NCBI GenBank assembly: GCA_964422295.1
Contig: CAYRAM010000006.1
Location: 60,835-124,834, forward strand
Length of the DNA: 64,000 bases
Direction: 5' to 3'
Source of the DNA: UBA12191 sp964422295
GTDB lineage: Bacteria > Planctomycetota > UBA8108 > UBA1146
Both the position numbers and the translations under genes were made by a program. This document shows, piece after piece, positions 1 to 8,862 of the stretch (the stretch's first letter is position 1; each line of letters starts with the position of its first letter). The notes under the pieces were generated by a model. That model ran no database searches. It saw only the letters and a list, made by a program, of their open reading frames with translations, and was not told where the DNA came from.

Positions 1-742
1 CTTCCTGCCGCTGTTCTGAAGCCGCAGAACAGATCACTCCGACCACTTCGTCGATTCCCTCTCCTGACTGGCTGCTTACCGCAAGAGGATCGGGCACTCC
101 CTGATCACGGGCCGCTTCCTGGACCCAACTCATCAACTCTTCCGCCCCGGGACGATCACACTTGTGAACGATGACCCTCTCCACCACTTCGAGGACTCCA
201 CCCTTCAGCAGTTGGATGGCATCGCCTGCTTCCGGAGAGAGCAGCAACCATGACTGATCCGCCTCAGTGGCGATTTCTACTTCCAATTGTCCGACACCCA
301 CCGTCTCGATGATGACGATGCCAAACCCCGCACGGGCGAGGATTTCTGCGGCGAGGTCGGTGCACCCTGCAACTCCCCCCGTGGATCCGCGACTTGCGAG
401 GCTCCGGAACCAACAAGCATCACCCAAATCTTGAACCATGCGAGCGCGATCCCCCAACAATGCTCCGCCAGTGAGCGGACTGGTCGGATCGACCGCAAGG
501 ATGGCCACCTTATTACCGGCTTCGATCAATTTCGGCACCACCCGAGAGATAAAGGTCGATTTGCCGACACCAGGAGCACCTGTCAGTCCAAGTCGGAATG
601 AACCCGATGCCGGGGGCAAGATCGAGAGCAGAACATCCGCTGCACTTTCATCGGTTTCGATGGCGGTGATCGCCTGCGCCAAATCCCGGCGCTGGCCTTG
701 CAGGATTCCCTGAGCCAGTTTTTCCAGGTGTCCTTGGGACAT
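1..742 (-). CDS. meaB: MeaB/ArgK-family GTPase (partial, 3' end beyond window)
   Basis: Cobalamin-dependent acyl-CoA mutase chaperone GTPase. The family gates loading of adenosylcobalamin and protects mutases such as methylmalonyl-CoA mutase. The start is the ATG directly after the stop of the acyl-CoA dehydrogenase gene (TGA then ATG, no gap), so the two are probably co-translated. Seen: P-loop GAPGVGKST at about residues 55-63, the family motif VDPTSPLTGGALLGDR near 85-100, and the switch motif ETVGVGQ. The guanine-specificity (G4) motif reads HKCD where the family normally has NKxD. Only 247 codons are visible; relatives run about 310-340 aa, so the C-terminal dimerisation part lies outside. 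It is distinct from the GTPase domain fused inside IcmF further right. Confidence 0.9.
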   Translation of the reverse strand, partial: MSQGHLEKLAQGILQGQRRDLAQAITAIETDESAADVLLSILPPASGSFRLGLTGAPGVGKSTFISRVVPKLIEAGNKVAILAVDPTSPLTGGALLGDRARMVQDLGDACWFRSLASRGSTGGVAGCTDLAAEILARAGFGIVIIETVGVGQLEVEIATEADQSWLLLSPEAGDAIQLLKGGVLEVVERVIVHKCDRPGAEELMSWVQEAARDQGVPDPLAVSSQSGEGIDEVVGVICSAASEQRQE

Positions 743-1945
743 TCAGCTCCGGTCCGGTCTGACATGCCGAGAGATGACCAGTCTCTGGATCTGGCTGGTG
801 CCCTCATAGATCTCACAGATCTTGGCATCCCTGAAGAGCCTTTCGATCGCGGATTGCCGACCGATCCCTGCACCACCATGAATCTCCAAAGCCATCCTTG
901 CTGCGTCATTGGCGATCTCTGATGCGCTCAGTTTGGCCATCGATGCCTGTCGACTGTGAGGTACCCCCGCATCCTTGAGCATCGCTGCCCGTAATGTCAG
1001 CAGGCGTGCGGCCTCAATCCGCATCGCCATGTCTGCAATCTTGTGGGATACGAGTTGGTTATCCGCCAATCTGCGGCCAAACATTTCGTGCCCCTCAGCA
1101 AATTCGACAGCCGTATCGAGACAAGCCTGGGCGATACCGACCGCCTGTGTGGCGATCCCGATACGTCCTCCATCAAGGGTATGCATGGCGATCTTGAACC
1201 CTTGTCCCTCTTCGCCGAGAAGATTTTCGGCAGGGACTCTCATCTCTTCGTAGACCAGTTGCACCGTATCGGATCCACGGATTCCCAACTTCGATTCTTT
1301 TTTGCCCACCGAATATCCCGGCATCGACGGATCGACGACAAATGCATTGATCCCTTTTGATCGCAAGGAAGGATCCATCGTCGCAAAGGTAATGATGGTT
1401 CCCGCACGGGACCCATTGGTGATCCACGCCTTGGTTCCATTGAGGATCCACTCATCCCCTTCTTTACGGCAGGTCGTTTCGATGGAGAGGGCATCCGATC
1501 CATGATCAGGTTCGGTGATGGCGTATGCTCCGAGGGATTTCCCTGATGCCAATCCCGGGAAGAATCGCTCCTTCTGCTCTTCGGTTCCGAAGTGCAACAA
1601 TGGACTGGAGAGAAGAGAGTTGTGTACAGAGAGGGTCACACCCGTACTCGCGCAACCGCGGTTGATCTCTTCCAGTGCGAGTGCGAGAGCCAGGTTGTCG
1701 AGCCCCATGCCACCGAAATTCTCCGGCGCAAGGATTCCCATGAAGCCCATCTCTGCCAAGGCGTTGACCTCTTCTTCGGGGAAAGACTCCTCCAAGTCAT
1801 GGCGATTCGCTGCAGGAATCAGCACCTCATCTGCAAACTTGCGGGCATCTTCGTACATCTGGCGATGGGTCTCCGGAACGGAGACTCCAAGGATTGCACC
1901 GAGCCTTCCTTCGGCATCTATCTCGACACCGGTACTGTCCAGCAT
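743..1945 (-). CDS. Acyl-CoA dehydrogenase (short/branched-chain type)
   Basis: FAD-dependent alpha,beta-dehydrogenation of acyl-CoA, the first step of beta-oxidation, passing electrons to electron-transfer flavoprotein. 400 aa, full family length. Seen: first signature ITEPDHGSDA near residue 145, and C-terminal signature GGAGIG followed by IYEGTSQIQ, which carries the likely catalytic base Glu. The ATG start has a good SD (AAGGAG, 6 bases upstream). It sits 15 bases downstream of the 3-hydroxyacyl-CoA dehydrogenase gene and abuts meaB, so the three look like one acyl-CoA operon. Butyryl-, isobutyryl- or 2-methylbutyryl-CoA could all be substrates; the neighbourhood of cobalamin mutase genes makes a branched-chain role plausible, but that is inference. 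Confidence 0.95.
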   Translation of the reverse strand: MLDSTGVEIDAEGRLGAILGVSVPETHRQMYEDARKFADEVLIPAANRHDLEESFPEEEVNALAEMGFMGILAPENFGGMGLDNLALALALEEINRGCASTGVTLSVHNSLLSSPLLHFGTEEQKERFFPGLASGKSLGAYAITEPDHGSDALSIETTCRKEGDEWILNGTKAWITNGSRAGTIITFATMDPSLRSKGINAFVVDPSMPGYSVGKKESKLGIRGSDTVQLVYEEMRVPAENLLGEEGQGFKIAMHTLDGGRIGIATQAVGIAQACLDTAVEFAEGHEMFGRRLADNQLVSHKIADMAMRIEAARLLTLRAAMLKDAGVPHSRQASMAKLSASEIANDAARMALEIHGGAGIGRQSAIERLFRDAKICEIYEGTSQIQRLVISRHVRPDRS

Positions 1946-1960
1946 CCTGAACTCCTTCGC

Positions 1961-2851
1961 TTACGTATAGTCGTAAAAGCCGCGACCGGTTTTTCTCCCC
2001 AAATCCCCTGCTGCCACCATTCGGCGCAGAAGTGGACACGGGCGATACCTGGGATCGCCCAGTTCTTCGTGCAATACCTCAAGGATGTTGAGACAAACAT
2101 CGAGTCCGACAAAATCGGCGAGGGTCAGTGGGCCCATCGGGTGTCCCATACCCAACTTCATGACCTCATCGATGGACTCTCGGGTTGCCACTCCCTCCAT
2201 GAGAGCGAACATCGCTTCATTGAGCATCGGGCAAAGAATTCTGTTGGCGACAAACCCCGGGTAATCTTCGGCCTGCCACGGTTCTTTGCCGAGTCGGCGG
2301 GATAATTCCATCGTCGCATCCAGGACGGCATCATCAGTCTTGTGACCACGAATCACCTCGACCAACTTCATCATTGGAACCGGATTCATGAAGTGCATTC
2401 CGACAAAACGCTCGGGCCTCTGTGTGTAACTGGCCAAACGGGTGATGGAGATGGAAGATGTATTGCTCGCAATGACTCCATCCTCATCGACATTTTCGTC
2501 GAGTGCGCCGAGGACCTCTTCTTTGAGTTTTTCCTCTTCCGGAATTGCTTCGACTGCCCATTGAGATCCTTTTGCTGCGGTGAGCGAAGTTTCAAATGCA
2601 ACCCTTGCAAGGATTTCCTGGGCATCGTCAGCACTGATCTTTTCTTTTTTGACCATGCGGCCAAGGCTGTGATCGATGGCCCCACGCGCCCTTTCCAAGG
2701 ATTCCTCGAAGGGGTCGATAATGGTGACCGGATAACCGGAGGCGGCGAACACTTGGGCGATGCCATTACCCATGGTGCCTGCGCCAACCACGCTCACCTG
2801 TTGAATGCTGTCGACGATGGACGCAGCCTGCGGGGAGGCTTCACTACTCAT
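1961..2851 (-). CDS. hbd: 3-hydroxyacyl-CoA (3-hydroxybutyryl-CoA) dehydrogenase
   Basis: NAD-dependent oxidation of 3-hydroxyacyl-CoA to 3-ketoacyl-CoA. 296 aa from the chosen ATG, matching the stand-alone short-chain family (about 280-300 aa). Seen: Rossmann motif VVGAGTMGNGIAQ near residue 20, SNTSS and HFMNPVP around the active site, GFVANRIL, and the C-terminal domain signature GMGHPMGPLTLADFVGLD. A longer reading upstream adds 28 poorly conserved residues; the ATG at 2851 is preceded by an AGAGAG SD and starts just before the Rossmann strand, so I prefer it. It is first in an operon with the acyl-CoA dehydrogenase and meaB. A 19-base palindrome lies just upstream of its SD. Confidence 0.93.
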   Translation of the reverse strand: MSSEASPQAASIVDSIQQVSVVGAGTMGNGIAQVFAASGYPVTIIDPFEESLERARGAIDHSLGRMVKKEKISADDAQEILARVAFETSLTAAKGSQWAVEAIPEEEKLKEEVLGALDENVDEDGVIASNTSSISITRLASYTQRPERFVGMHFMNPVPMMKLVEVIRGHKTDDAVLDATMELSRRLGKEPWQAEDYPGFVANRILCPMLNEAMFALMEGVATRESIDEVMKLGMGHPMGPLTLADFVGLDVCLNILEVLHEELGDPRYRPCPLLRRMVAAGDLGRKTGRGFYDYT

Positions 2852-3093
2852 CTCGGTTTCTCTCTTCCGCGGCGGGATCGATGATCCCGCAATGCTGGTT
2901 ATGGATCGGGACGAAGCGGCCCTCGGTGGACCCATCCCCGGGGCTGGAATCGATTTCCAGGTCGGTCTTCTGCGACCTCCTCTTCCCCACCATGGATCGT
3001 AGGAGGCTTGCCCCCCACGGGCAAGCGGACCGTTTCCCCGTCGCGCACCGATTTCGACGAAAACAGCCCCCCAGGAAGGACATCCGCGGGCAC
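2852..3093. other. Leader/promoter region of the hbd operon
   Basis: About 240 bases between the hbd start and the protease terminator. No convincing gene is seen. It holds the palindrome described separately and a hairpin GCTTGCCC/GGGCAAGC (3006-3013 with 3019-3026). A promoter for the acyl-CoA operon should lie here because the upstream gene ends in a strong terminator, but I cannot point to clear -35/-10 boxes. Confidence 0.5.
2872..2890. promoter_or_regulatory. 19-base palindrome upstream of hbd
   Basis: Perfect inverted repeat with 8-base arms and a 3-base centre (GCGGGATC-GAT-GATCCCGC), 21 bases before the hbd start codon. Fourteen of its bases (GGGATCGATGATCC) recur upstream of sucC at 35076-35089. 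It may be an operator of a regulator shared by acyl-CoA and TCA genes, or simply a leader hairpin close to the ribosome binding site. Confidence 0.35.
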
Positions 3094-3130
3094 AAAAAAA
3101 CCCCGTGGAGCGGAATCCGCTCCACGGGGC
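3094..3130 (-). terminator. Rho-independent terminator of the M4 protease gene
   Basis: On the minus strand a 13-base GC-rich perfect stem (CCCCGTGGAGCGG and its complement) with a 3-base loop is followed by a run of T. It lies 24 bases after the protease stop codon and isolates the protease from the hbd operon. Confidence 0.92.
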
Positions 3131-3153
3131 ACCTGCCAGATCCAGTCACTGAA

Positions 3154-6100
3154 TCAGGGGCAAGGATCAAACTGGTCGCAACTGAGTCCGTCATCGGTGG
3201 GGTCGATCCCGCAGCCGCCGAAAGGCGCAGGCGGCAAGGCACCGTTGTTGAACAACGTTGCCAAGGCGTAGACCGGATCAGCCACATTGAACTGACCATC
3301 ATCGTTGACGTCACAGGCATCGATACAGTCGATTTGGCCACTGTTGAAGAGACCATTCAAGGCTGTCACCGGATCGGCGATGTTGAATGAACCATCGGCA
3401 TTGCAATCAGCTCTGGAAATCGCGACTCCCAGCTGCGGATCGAAGGTGACCGAACCGGAAATCTGAATGGGGTATATCGACGTGGAATTGACGACGATGA
3501 TGTTCTCCACCGAAGCCGGTCCCACCGACTCCGACCATGTCAGAGGGGTCACAACCGGCGTTACGATTCCTGCAAGGTTTGCCGCCACAGTGTCGTAATT
3601 CACTTCAACCATCTCGGTTGCACTACTGTACTGAACCACTTCGAGACCTGGGAATGAGTAGACCACACCCAGTGTGACTCCATTGGAGAAGATGGCTTCT
3701 GTGAAGAAATCGGGACCGGTTCCACCATTCAATTGCTGAAGAACAGCGGCTGGTGCAACTGACACTGGCACCATTGTCGTCGGATCATTCTCGATAGAGA
3801 TGGAGAAACCCTGGGTATCATTGGGGAAACCAGGATTGGCCATATCTTCAACCGCAGAGAGACCCAAAGAGACTGAACCCACGCCGGTCACACTGTTAAA
3901 CACGCTGTTCACTTGCGGTGCGATGAGCGTGAACCCTGAGGGCTGCTGAACGTCGACCGAGCACACGGCAGAGGATTCGCTCTGTGTGCACACACCAGTG
4001 ACCGAGTAGACACGGTTCCCGGCGATCCCTCCAACGTCGTAATATGCGGTATCAGTACCGGGGATCACCTGCACCAGAGACCCATTTCGAGTGATCTGAA
4101 TCTCGTCGTAAAGTTCGCCATTGGTCCAAGACAGCTCAACCGAAATTGCGGCTCCCTGAGTACAACTCAGATTGGTGATGCCTGCACAGTTACAGGTCGG
4201 ATCAGCGAAACAATCAGGATCGAGACAATCGACCAGGCCATCCAGATCGTCGTCCACGTCGTTCTGACAATTCTCTGGGGCTGAAATCTGCAATGAAACA
4301 TCCAGATCACCGAGAACTGATTGGCCAGTGGAAGCTGCACCAAATCTGACCAAGACCACTTCTCCGGCATTCACATTGGCAGCTGCTGTTGCTGCCACTG
4401 CGTTGCATCCGTCACCCGAACAATCGAGGACCGACAGACTTCCGCAAGTTCCACTGTAGATCACGATGCTCGAATCGAAGGTGCCCATTCCACATGCGGA
4501 AATTGTGAGCACACCCGTATTCGATACAACGTACTCGTACCAAGTATCCTTTGAGAGCGCTCCCAGGAATGAGGCGCAACCTGGCACCAGATCAGCACTG
4601 TCGGTTGCCCCACTGGTATCGACACTGTTCAGCCCATTGATGAGGGGAAGAGCATCGACACACTCATCACCGGGGAACGGGATGCAGGTGGGATCTGCAG
4701 CACAATCCGGATCTTCGCAATCGATGAGCCCATCCAGATCATCATCCACACCGTTCTGGCAATTCTCCTGGCTTGAAGTATTCAGAGTCAACTCCAGGTT
4801 GCCAGTTCCAGCGGCGGATTCGTTCCAACCGCCCACTCGGAACAGATATTCGGTTCCGGCGGAAACAGGTAGATCGTTGATGATGGAAGTAAAGCCACTG
4901 CAGCCGCTCCCATCTCCATTACACGCCAACTGATTGAGAGAAGCGCAGGATCCGGAATAGATGGCGATATCTGAATCAAAATCGACCAAATCGCAAAGGC
5001 TGGCAGTCAGAAGACCATCCGCAGCAGGAACATATCTGTACCACATGTCGGAGTGGAACCCGCCGAGGAAGGTACCTGAGCACTGGCTCGCATCAGCAAC
5101 ATCGGTAGAGGTGGTAGCGAGAGTTGTATCGACGGGATTCAGACCGGCGAATACCTCGATGGCAGATTCACATTCATCTCCGACAACCGAACTACAACTG
5201 GGATCACCCGCACAATCCGGGTCGAGGCAATCGATGGCTCCATCGCCATCGTCATCCACGCCGTTGGAACAATCTTCCACCGGTGCGCCGGTACATGCAG
5301 GATCAGTACTGCAATCTGCATCGGCACAATCGATGGCTCCATCCCCATCGTCATCCACACCGTTGTTGCAAACCTCGACCGGGGTCCCTCCACCAGGATT
5401 GAAAGTCAGCTCCATTTGACCGACTCCACCACTGGTTCCGAATCCGCCCAAGCGAATGAGGTACTCTGTACCCCCATTGACCGGTAGGTCGGCAAGAATT
5501 GAGGTCCAGGAACTGCAACCGGGGGCGTCGCCGTTGCAACCTTGCTGGGTCAAGGAGCCACAAGCACCGGTATAGACGACAAGATCGGAGTCAAATCCAC
5601 CAATGTTGCAGGTGCTGACGGTGATGGTTCCCGCTTGTGCAGGAGTAAAGGAGTACCAGATATCCCTGGAAACCTGCCCCAGGAAGGTGCCGGAACACTG
5701 GGATTCATCTGCAAGAACTCCGCTGTTGGTGGCTCCACGGCTGTCGTAGGAGTGAAGTCCCGTGGAGATCACTTCTGCAGTGACGCAGTCATCATTCGCT
5801 GGGGCTGGAGGAAGAGCACAAATTCCATTTGCGTTCATCTCAACGGCTGCCAAAGCATTGGTGACCTCGGTCACATCAGCAGAAGTGATGTTGATGCCAG
5901 ACGATGTACCGGTTCTGGGATCGATGGGAGCAGTGCCCACGAGATCATTGGCCGCCTGAATGAAGGCGTCGTAAGCCTCATTGAACCCTGAAGCTGGCGT
6001 CAGATAGACGCTGAGTGCGCGGTACCAAATCGCCGCGGTCTTGATGGCTCCGAGGGGCTGAATGGTGACACCATTGAAGGTCTTTCCATCGGTGAGCATG

Positions 6101-7464
6101 GCAAAGGCGTGATTAGAAACCCCTGAACCGAAATGAACTCCTCCGCTGTCAAAACCCGGATCACAACAAGTAGATTCGTAGAGTGCGCTCAGAGCACGAT
6201 CGGGATCGCCGGCGCAAGTGGGTGACCACATGTCGCGAATTGCGCCGATGGAGCTGTCTTCTCCCATCATCCATCTCACGGAACCATCGTTACAGGCACT
6301 TCTCGCTGTATTGGGAGTGTCTGTTCCGGATGCCCCGCCCCCAGGCCAAGTGGGTCCACCCGGAGGGCCGGGTTCAGATGCATCTCCATTATAGAGATCG
6401 ATCAGTTCACCGAAGACATCGGCGAATGACTCATTCAACTGGCCCGATTGATTTTGATAGATCAGATCCGCAGTGTAGTCGATGAGACCGTGACCAAACT
6501 CGTGTCCGACGATGTCGTCGGTGGCCAATCCGGTGCAATAGGCAGTGCCGCTGCCATTCCAGATGGCATTGGGGCAAATTCCTGCATTCCAGCGGCCGGT
6601 GGCGATCAGCGGAGTTCCTGCTCCGTCGATGCTGTCACGGTTGAATCCCTGAAGCAAATATTGGTGAAAGTCGCCGACAAAGTCGTACAGATTATCGAGT
6701 TCGGAATCACCCGTCTGGGCACCCCCTTCATCCCTGACCAGATTGCCAGGTAGTGATCCGCCAGAGCCGTCGTAGATCTTGCGATCGATGGCGGAGTGAA
6801 CTGCCGGCCAACGGTCAAAGATGGTGCGATCACGTGCATCGATGAGAACATACTCGGCAAAAAAGCCATCCCCACCGGCACTCATCTTGTAAGCGAGTCG
6901 AACCACTCCAGGACTGGGATCGCCGTACCAAGCTGGATCGACAAGGACTAGTCTGGCTTCGCCAAAGACCGGATTCACAAGCTCCAACTCGTTTTGGACA
7001 AACAACTGAGCTTCTTCGACAGAAATCAGCGGTTGGGTCGGGACACTGGACTTGATGGGATAGAAATCTCCATTGACTCCCAGAAACTCACCCGCCTCAT
7101 TCTGGTGAACGATCAACCGCCCCGTAAAAACTTCAATCCCCCTGTGAATCTGTTGATATCGGTGGTGAACCTGACCAATCGAATCGCTGAAACTCTCGAT
7201 ACGAACCAACTGGTTTTCGGCATCCGTGACTCCGAAGGATTCTCCATAGACATGGAAAATCGCAAGAGGGTCTTTAATGTTTGCTTCCACCGGTAGGATC
7301 CCGTTGTTCTTTCCGCTAATCATGCTTGCTAGCCCCGTAATCGAAGAGTGGCGAAAATGAACTCCGCCGAAATTCTCCTCTCCGGTTTGAAGAACTTGCG
7401 CAAATGTGGAAGGGGTGAAGCTCGCCAGCAACACCCAGAACAGAAGGGTTCTCGGAAAACCCAT
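3154..7464 (-). CDS. Secreted M4 (thermolysin-like) metalloprotease with beta-sandwich repeats and dockerin-like tail
   Basis: 1436-aa exported protease. In order: signal peptide (about 1-22, ending TFAQ); FTP/PepSY-like propeptide (about 40-210); M4 catalytic domain with zinc motif HEFGH at 321-325 (His321, His325, base Glu322) and third ligand Glu345 in NESFADVFG; three related beta-sandwich modules (each with a DxWY motif); four Asp/Cys-rich linkers of the VDDDGDGxIDC type that probably bind calcium; a fibronectin-III-like stretch; and a C-terminal pair of EF-hand-like repeats (CNADGSFNIADPV and DVNDDGQFNVADPV), as in planctomycete dockerin-like tails. SD AGGGGG precedes the ATG. It is monocistronic, with its own terminator and an inverted-repeat-rich leader. 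Likely role: degradation of extracellular protein, with the tail in attachment or sorting (inference). Confidence 0.93.
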   Translation of the reverse strand: MGFPRTLLFWVLLASFTPSTFAQVLQTGEENFGGVHFRHSSITGLASMISGKNNGILPVEANIKDPLAIFHVYGESFGVTDAENQLVRIESFSDSIGQVHHRYQQIHRGIEVFTGRLIVHQNEAGEFLGVNGDFYPIKSSVPTQPLISVEEAQLFVQNELELVNPVFGEARLVLVDPAWYGDPSPGVVRLAYKMSAGGDGFFAEYVLIDARDRTIFDRWPAVHSAIDRKIYDGSGGSLPGNLVRDEGGAQTGDSELDNLYDFVGDFHQYLLQGFNRDSIDGAGTPLIATGRWNAGICPNAIWNGSGTAYCTGLATDDIVGHEFGHGLIDYTADLIYQNQSGQLNESFADVFGELIDLYNGDASEPGPPGGPTWPGGGASGTDTPNTARSACNDGSVRWMMGEDSSIGAIRDMWSPTCAGDPDRALSALYESTCCDPGFDSGGVHFGSGVSNHAFAMLTDGKTFNGVTIQPLGAIKTAAIWYRALSVYLTPASGFNEAYDAFIQAANDLVGTAPIDPRTGTSSGINITSADVTEVTNALAAVEMNANGICALPPAPANDDCVTAEVISTGLHSYDSRGATNSGVLADESQCSGTFLGQVSRDIWYSFTPAQAGTITVSTCNIGGFDSDLVVYTGACGSLTQQGCNGDAPGCSSWTSILADLPVNGGTEYLIRLGGFGTSGGVGQMELTFNPGGGTPVEVCNNGVDDDGDGAIDCADADCSTDPACTGAPVEDCSNGVDDDGDGAIDCLDPDCAGDPSCSSVVGDECESAIEVFAGLNPVDTTLATTSTDVADASQCSGTFLGGFHSDMWYRYVPAADGLLTASLCDLVDFDSDIAIYSGSCASLNQLACNGDGSGCSGFTSIINDLPVSAGTEYLFRVGGWNESAAGTGNLELTLNTSSQENCQNGVDDDLDGLIDCEDPDCAADPTCIPFPGDECVDALPLINGLNSVDTSGATDSADLVPGCASFLGALSKDTWYEYVVSNTGVLTISACGMGTFDSSIVIYSGTCGSLSVLDCSGDGCNAVAATAAANVNAGEVVLVRFGAASTGQSVLGDLDVSLQISAPENCQNDVDDDLDGLVDCLDPDCFADPTCNCAGITNLSCTQGAAISVELSWTNGELYDEIQITRNGSLVQVIPGTDTAYYDVGGIAGNRVYSVTGVCTQSESSAVCSVDVQQPSGFTLIAPQVNSVFNSVTGVGSVSLGLSAVEDMANPGFPNDTQGFSISIENDPTTMVPVSVAPAAVLQQLNGGTGPDFFTEAIFSNGVTLGVVYSFPGLEVVQYSSATEMVEVNYDTVAANLAGIVTPVVTPLTWSESVGPASVENIIVVNSTSIYPIQISGSVTFDPQLGVAISRADCNADGSFNIADPVTALNGLFNSGQIDCIDACDVNDDGQFNVADPVYALATLFNNGALPPAPFGGCGIDPTDDGLSCDQFDPCP
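4190..5378 (-). repeat. Four Asp/Cys-rich calcium-type linkers encoded within the protease gene
   Basis: Four copies of an approximately 28-codon unit (NGVDDDxDGxxDCxDPDC core) at about 4190-4275, 4679-4767, 5190-5279 and 5294-5378. They alternate with beta-sandwich modules, except that the last two copies (first in the protein) are tandem with only about 15 bases between them. The DNA of the tandem pair is nearly identical over some 35 bases, pointing to recent duplication or gene conversion. Confidence 0.75.
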
Positions 7465-7492
7465 GGGATCCCCCTTTCAGAGGATGGAACAA

Positions 7493-7517
7493 GACGAACC
7501 TGGATTACAGGTTCGTC
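7493..7517. promoter_or_regulatory. 10-base-arm palindrome in the protease leader
   Basis: Perfect inverted repeat GACGAACCTG / CAGGTTCGTC with a 5-base centre, 29-53 bases before the protease start codon. This fits a dimeric-regulator operator or a stable 5'-UTR hairpin controlling protease expression. Confidence 0.5.
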
Positions 7518-7529
7518 CTCAAATCGACA

Positions 7530-7552
7530 GCAACACACCCTGTGCGTGTTGC
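7530..7552. promoter_or_regulatory. Second inverted repeat in the protease leader
   Basis: Arms GCAACAC and GTGTTGC separated by 9 bases, 12 bases upstream of the 10-base-arm palindrome. The tandem arrangement suggests a regulatory region rather than chance, though no binding family can be named. Confidence 0.35.
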
Positions 7553-7710
7553 AATGAAATCAGAATTCAGTTGGAAAAATCCGGCCCCGAGACACATCCC
7601 TGACCCTGGAGGTACGAAACTTGCGCAATTCAGAATGTACTTCTGGCAAGGTCATCCCACCCTGATCAATAGACATGCGTTCGCAGCCCCTGTTCCCGCA
7701 AACTGACACG

Positions 7711-7751
7711 GTCCCCCGATCCGGCAATGCAGCCGGAGAGCCCGAGGGGAC
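7711..7751. promoter_or_regulatory. Nested inverted repeat upstream of the ABC exporter
   Basis: Outer arms GTCCCC (7711-7716) and GGGGAC (7746-7751) enclose an inner hairpin CCGGC-AATGCA-GCCGG (7721-7736). It lies about 115 bases upstream of the exporter ATG. It could be a structured leader RNA or an operator. It does not match a riboswitch class I can recall. Confidence 0.35.
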
Positions 7752-7866
7752 TCATTAAAGGAATCAGGATTCATTCAGATGTCGGACAGGAAATTTTGAA
7801 AAAAATTCTCCTCTGCTAAAGTCGTGCTAACCTGCCCTATTCAAGGAGATAAGGGGATGCATCCCG

Positions 7867-8862
7867 ATGATTGAGATCAGAGACCTCAGAAAAGTATTTC
7901 GGGTCCACCAGAAGCCCCCTGGGCTGGCGGCTTCGGTCAAATCCCTGTTTCGTAGGAATTACGTGGAGAAAATCGCCGTCGCAGGCGCCTCATTTTCGGT
8001 GGGCGAAGGGGAAATAGTCGGCATGGTCGGTGCCAATGGTGCGGGCAAAACGACCCTTGTGAAAATGCTGGCGGGAATTGTCCATCCCACCTCCGGGGAA
8101 GCCGATGTTCTTGGATACAACCCTTGGGAAAAACACAACGACCTGCGCCGTCAGATCTCCCTGATCATGGGTCAGAAAGCTCAATTATGGTGGGATCTGC
8201 CCGGAGCAGACTGTTTTGAACTGCTTCGTGAGATCTACCAGATTCCCAGACCAATTTACGAGACCAGCCTGAAGCAACTCACAGAGATGCTTCAGGTGGA
8301 ATCTGAGTTGAATACCCAAATTCGCCGCCTATCCCTGGGCGAACGCATGAAGATGGAATTGATCGCCGCACTCCTCCATTCTCCCAGGGTCGTCTACCTC
8401 GACGAACCAACTATCGGCCTCGACATCACCACACAGAAGTCGGTGAGAGACTTTCTCCTCTCATACCGGAAAAACCACTCGCCAGCGATGATTCTCACCA
8501 GTCATTACATGGAAGACATCGAGAGACTTTGCGAAAGAATCATCATCATTCGAGAAGGAGAGTTGGTCTACGACGGCAGTCTCAAGAGGGTGATCCATGA
8601 GTACGCTCCATACAAACAGTTGACTGTTCATTTAAGCCGGGCTGATTCTACCAGTGGAGAGCGGGAAACCCTGGATCGACTCGGGGAGGTCATCGATGAC
8701 CAGTCGGGAACGATCGTCATGCGCGTTCCCAGGGATCAGGTCACCTCTGCTGCAGCAGAAATCCTGCGCAAATTTGCTGTCCAGGACCTCTCCATTGCAG
8801 ACCCGGACATCAGTGAAATCATCGAACTGTTGATGGGTGGCAGAAAAGAAATCACTCCATGA
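7867..8862 (+). CDS. ABC-2 exporter ATP-binding protein (COG4586-like)
   Basis: 331-aa ATPase that powers the two permeases encoded directly downstream. Seen: Walker A GANGAGKTT near residues 57-65, Q-loop region with IMGQKAQLWWDLP, signature LSLGERMKMELIAALLHSP (the C-loop is LSLGE rather than LSGGQ, typical of this subfamily), Walker B VVYLDEP, and a switch His in TSHYMEDI. A C-terminal extension of about 80 residues follows the ATPase core. SD AAGGAGAT lies upstream. The set ATPase plus two ABC-2 permeases matches the family that includes the cyanobacterial viologen exporter VepABC (from memory). The natural substrate here is unknown. Confidence 0.92.
   Translation: MIEIRDLRKVFRVHQKPPGLAASVKSLFRRNYVEKIAVAGASFSVGEGEIVGMVGANGAGKTTLVKMLAGIVHPTSGEADVLGYNPWEKHNDLRRQISLIMGQKAQLWWDLPGADCFELLREIYQIPRPIYETSLKQLTEMLQVESELNTQIRRLSLGERMKMELIAALLHSPRVVYLDEPTIGLDITTQKSVRDFLLSYRKNHSPAMILTSHYMEDIERLCERIIIIREGELVYDGSLKRVIHEYAPYKQLTVHLSRADSTSGERETLDRLGEVIDDQSGTIVMRVPRDQVTSAAAEILRKFAVQDLSIADPDISEIIELLMGGRKEITP

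Larger units (their letters stand above)
7465..7866. other. 402-base divergent intergenic region rich in inverted repeats
   Basis: Separates the protease (leftward) from the ABC exporter (rightward), so it must hold both promoters. No convincing gene. Three inverted repeats are listed separately (7493-7517, 7530-7552, 7711-7751). Near the exporter an AT-rich stretch (TTGAAA at about 7795, TAAAGT 15 bases later) is a weak promoter candidate. Confidence 0.6.

Noticed and set aside
1592..2305. 237-codon plus-strand frame antisense to the acyl-CoA and hydroxyacyl-CoA dehydrogenase genes
   Set aside because: Lies opposite two conserved enzymes; composition and absence of motifs indicate a shadow.
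4190..5378. Repeats within the protease gene as a CRISPR-like or mobile array
   Set aside because: Units are in frame, protein-level repeats of Asp/Cys-rich linkers with large coding modules between them.
7680..7751. Possible small SRP RNA or riboswitch (CCCGCAA, CCGG and GCAGCC resemble parts of 4.5S RNA)
   Set aside because: The conserved GGAAGGAAGCAGC-type internal loop is missing and the pairing does not reproduce domain IV. Kept only as an inverted repeat.
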